Source: Anaerolineales bacterium (GTDB taxonomy: Bacteria > Chloroflexota > Anaerolineae > Promineifilales > Promineifilaceae). From it: DNA of 6,122 nucleotides. Where the stretch lies: NCBI GenBank assembly GCA_020432595.1, contig JAGQGA010000354.1, forward strand, positions 1 to 6,122. Direction: 5' to 3'. Of this stretch, positions 1-5,606 are shown piece by piece. Each line of letters starts with the position of its first letter. Position 1 is the stretch's first letter. The notes below the pieces were generated by a model that worked only from the letters and a program-made list of their open reading frames with translations, made no database searches and was not told the DNA's origin. The position numbers and the translations under genes were made by a program.

Positions 1-2
1 AT

Positions 3-1802
3 TGGGAGGCCGAGGTGGTACAGGCGTGCCGCCTCATTCGCCATGGCAATGATTGCCCCAACGACTTGGCCTTGACCGTTACCTTGAGCATCAGTGCCGA
101 CCTGCTGCAGCGCAGCAACAGCCGACGGCCGATTTTGCTGATGGCTCCGGCGCTGGAACTACCCACACCGACGCTGGTGGGGATGCCGCTGGACGACGCG
201 GGGTATGAGTTACTGCGGCAGGGGTATGGGGGTCAGGTATTAACGGCCGTTATTGCCCAACTTCTCGACTACACCTGCTGCTTCAAACAACATTTCTTTA
301 CCGCCCTCGTTGACCGCCAGCTCAGCCAGCTTGGGGTGCAGCCGTGGCCGCTCACCGCCGCCGAATACGACCAACTGCTGCTTTATCCCCACAGCGTGGA
401 TCGGGTAGCTACCGCCTGGCAAAGCGGCCGCATTTTTCCCAGCGATTGGCGCATCGTGTACGCCACCATTGAGTTTTTGCTGACCCAAGTTGTGGATAAT
501 GACGACCTGGTAACATGGCAGCAAGCCATCAGCCAACAGGACGACAGCAGCCTGGCGCAGCTTATCAACAGCAACCAGTTGACCACGGTTTGGCGCGACG
601 AGTGGCTCCAGTTTATCTACCAACATTCAGCCTCCGCGCAGGTGGCGCAAGCACTGCCGAGGCAATTGCCTTACCAGTGCAACATCCAAACCGACACCGT
701 GGTACAGGTTTTAGACCTGGCAGAGCAGCAGTGGCAAGAAATTTACCGACTGTCCAGTCCTAACAATGGCTACTTTTTTACCGAAAATCGGCTGTCATTG
801 CTGCCAGACGGGTCAGGGTTTTTGATTGAACAGTGGCAAAATGGTCGCAACGAGGTCACGGGCAATTTGCTTATTGGGCGCAATGGCGCAACGTTTATGC
901 TGCGAACTTTTTCGGTTGAAGTACTGACCGATTATCCTGGCTACTATTTCACCGGTGAACAAGACCCAACCGGGCGCTACATGGTGATTGCAACACGCAA
1001 AAACTCGCGGCTGCTGACGCGCCATTTTGTGCTGGATTTACAGCAGTGTGACGGGGAGCAGTGTGAACTGCAAGAACGGCCGTTTTGGTTCACCTGGTCG
1101 CCCGATGGCACGCGCACGCTGCTGGCGGGGGCAGAACCACGGTTTGCCCCCGGGGTTGACGTGGTGCTGCGGGATTGGCAACGGCCGTTATGGCTGGGTG
1201 ATGCCGACGGCGAACCCATGCAGGCAATCAGCACCGGCTCCGAACCGTTTTGGCTCGATAACCAGCGGTATGGCGCCGTGCGCGTTACGGCGGAACGGCA
1301 GCTTGAGTTTGCCGTGGTCAATGTAGACACAGGAGTAGATGATCTGGTGGTTACAGCGGCCGAGGTGGCGGCACTGCTGCCCACTCCACCCGACTCCCTC
1401 TTTTTGGTGGCCGCCCAGCCGTTTCCCCACGACCCCAACCGCATTTTGCTGGAGCTGCATGAAACGCTGGCCGGTGATGGGCGGACGTATCTCTTCCAGC
1501 TTCAGGTGGCGAACAAGGAGCTAAGGCGATTGTACCAGGCCACGCGACCCCTGGTGTATGAGGTGGCGGAAAACGGCCGTTTTCTGACCGTGCGCTGGCG
1601 GCAAGGAGCGGCCAACCGGGTATGGCTGGTGGATATTGAGACCGGCGAAGCGACGATGTTGGGGGCGGAAAGGGTGCATTGGGTGGAAAACGGCCGTTGG
1701 CTGCTGCGCGAATTCGACACCCACACCCTGCTCACCGACCCGGAAACAGCCCAACAAACCCTCATCATTCCCCCTACCCTAGGCTGTCGCTATCTACCTT
1801 AA
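3..1802 (+). CDS. Paralogue A: C-terminal part of a propeller-type extracytoplasmic protein (5' end outside window)
   Basis: The frame is open from base 3 to the TAA at 1800-1802, giving 599 visible residues. The GTG at 15 is unlikely to be the true start, because alignment with the 822-residue paralogue B places this fragment from about B residue 218 onward, so the anchor and membrane-proximal part lie to the left. Counting residues from base 15, visible landmarks shared with B are C5/C14, LPTPTLVG (49-56), CC (88-89), LVDRQL..LG..PWPL (98-113), C222, C345-x4-C350 followed by WSPDG (361-365), PFWLDN (411-416), NGRFLT (520-525) and a final C591. Six evenly conserved propeller-type motifs (near 263, 317, 361, 471, 517 and 556) suggest a TolB/WD40-like beta-propeller, a fold usually used for binding rather than catalysis. 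There is no HExxH or other catalytic signature. Existence of the gene is well supported; the function is unknown. Confidence 0.88.
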   Translation, partial: WEAEVVQACRLIRHGNDCPNDLALTVTLSISADLLQRSNSRRPILLMAPALELPTPTLVGMPLDDAGYELLRQGYGGQVLTAVIAQLLDYTCCFKQHFFTALVDRQLSQLGVQPWPLTAAEYDQLLLYPHSVDRVATAWQSGRIFPSDWRIVYATIEFLLTQVVDNDDLVTWQQAISQQDDSSLAQLINSNQLTTVWRDEWLQFIYQHSASAQVAQALPRQLPYQCNIQTDTVVQVLDLAEQQWQEIYRLSSPNNGYFFTENRLSLLPDGSGFLIEQWQNGRNEVTGNLLIGRNGATFMLRTFSVEVLTDYPGYYFTGEQDPTGRYMVIATRKNSRLLTRHFVLDLQQCDGEQCELQERPFWFTWSPDGTRTLLAGAEPRFAPGVDVVLRDWQRPLWLGDADGEPMQAISTGSEPFWLDNQRYGAVRVTAERQLEFAVVNVDTGVDDLVVTAAEVAALLPTPPDSLFLVAAQPFPHDPNRILLELHETLAGDGRTYLFQLQVANKELRRLYQATRPLVYEVAENGRFLTVRWRQGAANRVWLVDIETGEATMLGAERVHWVENGRWLLREFDTHTLLTDPETAQQTLIIPPTLGCRYLP

Positions 1803-1828
1803 CAAAATCCAACAGTTTGCCCGAACGC

Positions 1829-1857
1829 TTGCCACTTCCAGCAGAATTTCATATCCT
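1829..1857 (+). promoter_or_regulatory. Candidate sigma70-type promoter for the kinase-paralogue B operon
   Basis: TTGCCA at 1829-1834 (5 of 6 to the TTGACA consensus) and TATCCT at 1852-1857 (4 of 6 to TATAAT) are separated by exactly 17 bases. The site lies in the only sizeable gap in front of the kinase gene. The predicted transcription start is near 1864. It is a match by eye only; a chance match in a 118-base gap is possible. Confidence 0.45.
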
Positions 1858-1875
1858 TTCCCAGTGGAATACAAA

Positions 1876-1897
1876 TGGGTCAGGGATGCCAGACCCA
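1876..1897 (+). promoter_or_regulatory. Small stem-loop in the kinase leader
   Basis: TGGGTC (1876-1881) pairs perfectly with GACCCA (1892-1897) across a 10-base loop. The 3' arm also overlaps a perfect palindrome CCCAATTGGG (1894-1903) that runs into the purine-rich ribosome binding region, so two mutually exclusive pairings can be drawn. No U-tract follows, so it is not a terminator. If translation starts at 1921 this would be untranslated leader and could affect initiation; if it starts at 1864 it is coding. No known riboswitch or leader family is recognised. Confidence 0.2.
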
Positions 1898-1900
1898 ATT

Positions 1901-1909
1901 GGGAAAAGG
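1901..1909 (+). promoter_or_regulatory. Possible ribosome binding site for the kinase (GGGAAAAGG)
   Basis: This purine-rich run ends 11 bases before the ATG at 1921 and is the best Shine-Dalgarno-like sequence upstream of the kinase. The alternative in-frame GTG at 1864 has only pyrimidine-rich sequence in front of it. This supports 1921 as the start, though the match is weak and the spacing somewhat long. Confidence 0.35.
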
Positions 1910-1920
1910 TCAGCTTTGTA

Positions 1921-3099
1921 ATGGAAACCGAACACACTCATACCATCCTCGTTGTAGACGACAACCCAACCAACCTTCGGGTCATGGTAGACTTTTTGCA
2001 CTCACATGGGTTTCGCGCCCTCACGGCTCGCAGCGGCAGCAGTGCCCTGGAACGTGCCTATCATGGCAAGCCAGACCTCATTTTGCTAGATGTGCAAATG
2101 CCGGAAATGGACGGCTTAGAAACCTGCCAACAACTCAAGGCATCGCCAAACACCCAATCCATCCCCGTCATTTTTATGACCGCCATGACCGATCTCAACT
2201 ACAAGATTGAAGCGTTCAGTTTGGGGGCAGTGGATTATATTGTTAAACCGTTCCAATTTGAGGAGGTGCTGGCACGGGTCAACACGCATCTGCAAATCCA
2301 TACCCTAACCCATCATTTAGAAAGGATGGTGACAACACGCACGGCAGAGCTGGCTGAATCGCTGCAGCGAGAGCAACAGTTGGCGCAGGATTTGGAGAAC
2401 GCGCTGCACAAAGAACGCGAGTTAGGGCAGCTTAAGTCACAAATTCTGCGCGTTGTTTCCCACGAATTCCGCACCCCCCTTTCGGTCATCAGCCAGTCAT
2501 CCTCTATCTTGGAAAACTTCTACCCGCGTTTAACCGATGAGAAACGCCAGCGCAACTTTGTCCGCATCAAAGAAGCAGTGTTCGCCATTGACAAGCTGCT
2601 GGCCGATGTCTCGCTCATCAATTTGAACGAGTCAAGGGAATTGGAAGTAAGCCACACTGCGCATGAGTGGGCAACATTGTGGAGCGATTTGCAGCGGCAT
2701 TTGTTAATGAAGCTGCCCCAGGCAACCAGAATTCAATTTGACTCCGCCATCGGGCCGCTAGAATTGGTTACGGATGTCATGATGCTAAAGCACATTGTCC
2801 TACAGTTAGCAGCCAATGCGCTACATTATTCTGAAGCCTCTGTGGTCGTGCGCTGCTATCAGGCAGAAGATTGGGTGGTAATTGACGTGACTGATCGCGG
2901 TATTGGGGTTCCAACAGCCGATCAGGAACAAATGTTTGAGCTATTTTTCCGGGGAAGCAACATAGGCGGGCGGCGGGGTCTTGGCGTTGGCTTATATCTT
3001 GCTTCGAGTTTGGCAGCCTTGCTTAACGGCAGCATTGAGGTGAAAAGCGAACAAGACCGGGGCAGCACGTTTATGCTGCGCATTCCGATTGCACCATGA
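1921..3099 (+). CDS. Cytoplasmic hybrid response regulator-histidine kinase (REC-HisKA-HATPase)
   Basis: The 392-residue product has an N-terminal receiver domain (about 8-125) with acidic pair D13/D14, phosphoacceptor D57 in LLDVQMPEMDG, T87 and K109 (VKP). A probable coiled-coil signalling helix (about 127-172) follows, then a dimerisation domain with H181 in SHEFRTPL. The ATPase domain has N299 in the N box, DRGIGV (325-330), FELFFRG and GLGVGL (353-358). All expected catalytic residues are present, so autophosphorylation on H181 and phosphotransfer on D57 are expected from the family. There is no transmembrane segment, PAS, GAF or other sensor, so input must come from a partner or through the receiver. 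No separate output regulator lies in the window. ATG 1921 is preferred because receiver domains usually begin about 8-10 residues before the ILVVDD strand and a weak ribosome binding site precedes it. An in-frame GTG at 1864 would add 19 residues. The stop overlaps the next start by ATGA. The gene contains no AACGGCCGTT motif, unlike its neighbours. Confidence 0.93.
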   Translation: METEHTHTILVVDDNPTNLRVMVDFLHSHGFRALTARSGSSALERAYHGKPDLILLDVQMPEMDGLETCQQLKASPNTQSIPVIFMTAMTDLNYKIEAFSLGAVDYIVKPFQFEEVLARVNTHLQIHTLTHHLERMVTTRTAELAESLQREQQLAQDLENALHKERELGQLKSQILRVVSHEFRTPLSVISQSSSILENFYPRLTDEKRQRNFVRIKEAVFAIDKLLADVSLINLNESRELEVSHTAHEWATLWSDLQRHLLMKLPQATRIQFDSAIGPLELVTDVMMLKHIVLQLAANALHYSEASVVVRCYQAEDWVVIDVTDRGIGVPTADQEQMFELFFRGSNIGGRRGLGVGLYLASSLAALLNGSIEVKSEQDRGSTFMLRIPIAP

Positions 3100-5564
3100 G
3101 TAAACAGTTTGAATGGGTTACAGAAGAAGAAATCGGTTGGGATGTTCCTGGCCCACCTCCACCGGAAAAACGGCCGTTTTTCCCCCCTAGACATCTCCTC
3201 ATCCTCATCACCCTCCTACTAACTGCTGCTGGCGTAGGCTACTGGCAATTGCAGCAGCGTGCCGCCACCGTCGCCGCCGCCATTGAACAAGACGTTATCT
3301 CCAGCCACACCATCTTGCAGCAAGCCGCCGCCAGCGGCGACAGTGAGCTGCTTGTCACCATTCTATCTGGCAGGGACGACCGCTGGGCAGACCAACAGCA
3401 AGCGTTAACCAGCCGCTACCTGCTCACTGACCGTTGGCCGCTGGGTCTTTATGCCAGCGGCAGTGGTGAGGTACTTGATGTCACCCTCTCACCTGACCTA
3501 ACTGAGGTAGAAGTCGTAACGGCCGTTCCCTTTGCTGTCGGCTGGGAACAAGAGATCGTAAACGACCCCACCGCCCCCCAAGTAACGCTGCAACAAACGG
3601 CCGTTTATCGTCAGGGTGAAATTCGCTGGCTGCTGGTCGCCCCCACGCCGGAATTTTGGGGCGAGATGCAGACGGAAAACGGCCGTTTTCTCACCCTCAC
3701 CTACCCCCAACGTGATGAAACGTGGGCCAAACGGCTGCTAACCGACTTCGACCAACAGTTAGCCGACCTGTGCCAAACCCAGCCCGACTACCCGTGTCCG
3801 CTGCCCCTCCACATGGCTGTTCGCTTCGACACCAGCCCAGCCGCTTTGGATGTGCTGCTGTTGAGCAGCAGCGGCAGTGAACTACGGCTGCCCACACCTA
3901 CGCTTGTTGGCCTACCGACCAATGAAGCCGCCTACGACGCGCTGCTGCAAGGGTATCTCAGCCACTTAATGGCTGGCGCATTCACCCAGCTTGCCGGTTG
4001 GCGCTGCTGCGACCAATTCCCCCTGCTTCACCGCGCCCTGCTCGACCGGCAGTTGGCCGATTTAGGGCTGCGCCCCTGGCCGCTCCAGCCGCAGCATTAC
4101 CAGCAAATGTTCCGCCAGCCGGTGGCTGGGCTGGGCGGGCTGGGTCGTTTTTGGTCCATGCCCCAACCGCTGCCCAGCGAACCCTACACCCTGTGGCCGC
4201 TGGACAATCACGAAATGCAGCAAAGCTATGCTCTGCTCGACTATTTGCAAACGGTGCAGCCCAATATTTCCTGGGCAGAGGCGCATAAACGGCTGGCAAC
4301 GGCCAGCGAATACCGCACCTGGCTGCAAAAATATGTGCCGGTGGGGGGCGGACGCGGCGGTGGCGGTGTCGTAGGAGAACAGGGTTGGCTGGAATTTATG
4401 CAAAAACAGGTAGAAACGGCCGTTGACGCATCGCTTGTGCCCAACCAGCAAATTCAGCTTATGTGCAGCAATGGCGTGGGTCGGCCGGCCAACCTCGTCC
4501 GCTATGACCCTGCCACCGACCAGTGGCGCACCGAACTCACCGACCGGGGCTTTCTGTTCATGTCCCCCCTGCCTGATGACAGCGGCGTACTGCTGCAAGA
4601 ACGCCAAACCCAGCGTAGCCAATCGTGGGGCATCGTTTGGCGCGACGGGCGCGAAATCCCGGTGCAGCAGCCCGAACTGCACGACGGCCTCTTCCGTGTA
4701 GACCCGCTAGGCAGCGACTTAGTGCTCTACGGCTTTGACTTTAGCAACCGTACCAACTCCTACAGCCACCTGCAAACAGGCAGCTGCCAGGGATCAAGTT
4801 GCTCTCTGCAAACCTACACCGACCTCGCCGTTTGGTCGCCTGACGGACAAAAGGTGCTGTTACAAAAAGACGACCAATATCTCTTTCTCAAACGCAGCCC
4901 CGATGCACCTGAATTTTTTATCAGCAAGGGCTACGCTCCGTTTTGGCTAAACAACCTAACCTATGGCTTTGCCATCCAAGCCGCCAACAGCGACGGCAGC
5001 AGCACCGAGAACATTTTTGTGATGCGGATGCCGCAGGAAATATGGCTGTGGCTGACAACCGCCCGACTACTGCCAGCACTGCCGCCAGAGGCACGGCTGC
5101 GACCGCTCAAAATTCAGGATATGGCGGCCAACCCCCATAATCCCGAGGAAATTTTGGTGGCACTGGTGTATGCCGACGAAGAGCGTGAAGGGGCTTTTGT
5201 CGTCGCATATGACCGCATCTTGCAAACCAGCCGTCTGTTGCTAACGCTGCCGTATAAGATTACCCCCACCCGCCCGCTGCAATTTTCACCAAACGGCCGT
5301 TTTCTCACCATCCAAAGCTTTGCCCAAGCCGATGCTACCTGGACACTCGATTTTTACGACCTCACCACTGACGAGCCATTCCGTCTCACTTCTGATTTTG
5401 TCTTCACGCTCCCTGGCTACGACTGGTCGGCTGACGAACAATGGCTACTGCGCGTGGGTGATGGCTACCTTCACCTTTATTCCCCAGGCCAAAATCTGGA
5501 TCGGCTGGTGGTATACCCCAATTTCCCCCGCTGCAACTTTGCGGCGTGGGTTAATAGTCACTGA
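3096..5564 (+). CDS. Paralogue B: single-pass membrane-anchored protein with NTF2-like and beta-propeller-like regions
   Basis: The 822-residue protein is full length. Residues 1-32 form a cytoplasmic tail with FEWVTEEEIGWD (5-16), a proline cluster and basic residues K25, R26 and R32. Residues 33-50 are one hydrophobic segment, so an N-in/C-out signal anchor is predicted. Residues about 60-190 (DVISSH, ELLVTILSGRD, TLSPDLTE, ending RWLLVAPTPEFWG) resemble an NTF2/SnoaL-like fold. Residues about 195-455 hold C226/C234, LPTPTLVG (265-272), CC (304-305), LLDRQL..LG..PWPL (315-330) and a glycine-rich insert at 416-424. From about 457 on come repeats of propeller type near 492, 536, 580 (WSPDG), 680, 730 (FSPNGRF) and 777 (WSADEQW). 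Eight cysteines are all conserved in paralogue A. No HExxH or other catalytic motif is seen. The ATG sits in ATGA with the kinase stop and has no ribosome binding site of its own, which suggests translational coupling and a shared function with the kinase. Domain calls come from pattern reading, not a profile search. Confidence 0.92.
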   Translation: MSKQFEWVTEEEIGWDVPGPPPPEKRPFFPPRHLLILITLLLTAAGVGYWQLQQRAATVAAAIEQDVISSHTILQQAAASGDSELLVTILSGRDDRWADQQQALTSRYLLTDRWPLGLYASGSGEVLDVTLSPDLTEVEVVTAVPFAVGWEQEIVNDPTAPQVTLQQTAVYRQGEIRWLLVAPTPEFWGEMQTENGRFLTLTYPQRDETWAKRLLTDFDQQLADLCQTQPDYPCPLPLHMAVRFDTSPAALDVLLLSSSGSELRLPTPTLVGLPTNEAAYDALLQGYLSHLMAGAFTQLAGWRCCDQFPLLHRALLDRQLADLGLRPWPLQPQHYQQMFRQPVAGLGGLGRFWSMPQPLPSEPYTLWPLDNHEMQQSYALLDYLQTVQPNISWAEAHKRLATASEYRTWLQKYVPVGGGRGGGGVVGEQGWLEFMQKQVETAVDASLVPNQQIQLMCSNGVGRPANLVRYDPATDQWRTELTDRGFLFMSPLPDDSGVLLQERQTQRSQSWGIVWRDGREIPVQQPELHDGLFRVDPLGSDLVLYGFDFSNRTNSYSHLQTGSCQGSSCSLQTYTDLAVWSPDGQKVLLQKDDQYLFLKRSPDAPEFFISKGYAPFWLNNLTYGFAIQAANSDGSSTENIFVMRMPQEIWLWLTTARLLPALPPEARLRPLKIQDMAANPHNPEEILVALVYADEEREGAFVVAYDRILQTSRLLLTLPYKITPTRPLQFSPNGRFLTIQSFAQADATWTLDFYDLTTDEPFRLTSDFVFTLPGYDWSADEQWLLRVGDGYLHLYSPGQNLDRLVVYPNFPRCNFAAWVNSH
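3164..3183. repeat. 20-base perfect palindrome centred on the AACGGCCGTT motif
   Basis: Bases 3164-3183 read GGAAAAACGGCCGTTTTTCC, the longest symmetric version of the motif in the window. It encodes the stretch EKRPFF just before the membrane segment of paralogue B, so it lies about 70 bases after that gene's start codon. As RNA it could fold into a hairpin, but as DNA it equally fits a binding or modification site. Confidence 0.7.
4341..4367 (+). other. Glycine-rich insert in paralogue B
   Basis: Codons 416-424 encode VGGGRGGGG, a low-complexity run of GGN codons. Between two aligned tryptophans (W393 and W431 of B) there are 38 positions, against 29 in paralogue A, so B carries a net gain of 9 residues here. 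The position is just before the start of the propeller-like half, which fits a flexible linker between two domains. Confidence 0.6.
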
Positions 5565-5594
5565 ATCATCATTTTAGGTATCGTCTAAAGACCG

Positions 5595-5600
5595 TATACT
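5595..5600 (+). promoter_or_regulatory. Candidate -10 element (TATACT) for paralogue C, placed for a leaderless transcript
   Basis: TATACT matches TATAAT at 5 of 6 positions. It is followed by exactly six bases and then the ATG at 5607, so transcription would begin at or next to the start codon. No good -35 is present 17 bases upstream (TTTTAG at 5572-5577). No clear Shine-Dalgarno precedes the ATG, in line with leaderless initiation. An imperfect dyad overlaps it: GTAT (5578-5581) and GTCT (5583-5586) mirror AGAC (5589-5592) and ATAC (5596-5599) with a one-base offset, which could be an operator, but this is weak. Gene C may equally be read through from gene B, only 42 bases upstream. Confidence 0.4.
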
Positions 5601-5606
5601 AGTGGC

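Noticed and set aside
210..242. LRQGYGGQ-like peptide in paralogue A, which resembles a short sequence seen scattered in many uncultivated bacterial proteins
   Set aside because: The stretch aligns without any gap to LLQGYLSH in paralogue B, so there is no sign of an insertion; the likeness is probably chance.
977..1444. Open frame of 155 codons on the minus strand within paralogue A
   Set aside because: It is antisense to propeller motifs conserved between A and B, with a low-complexity serine/threonine/arginine composition typical of shadow frames.
1876..1903. Stem-loop after paralogue A as its transcription terminator
   Set aside because: The stem is only six pairs, the loop is ten bases and no T-run follows. 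It also lies downstream of the likely promoter for the next gene.
1864..3099. GTG 1864 as the kinase start (411 residues)
   Set aside because: Not taken as the main call, because ATG 1921 has the better ribosome binding site and places the receiver domain at the usual distance from the N terminus. It is kept as an alternative because of the promoter spacing and the tail-motif echo.
3750..4130. Middle region of paralogue B as a zinc metallopeptidase
   Set aside because: The position in the protein recalls anchored peptidase families, but there is no HExxH or comparable metal-binding motif in either A or B.
4062..4682. Open frame of 206 codons on the minus strand inside paralogue B
   Set aside because: It lies wholly antisense to a well supported gene, its translation shows no recognisable domain, and long antisense frames are expected in GC-rich coding DNA.
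5565..5606. Rho-independent terminator between paralogues B and C
   Set aside because: The only inverted repeat (TTTAG 5573-5577 with CTAAA 5585-5589) is AT-rich and five pairs long, with no GC stem and no following T-run.
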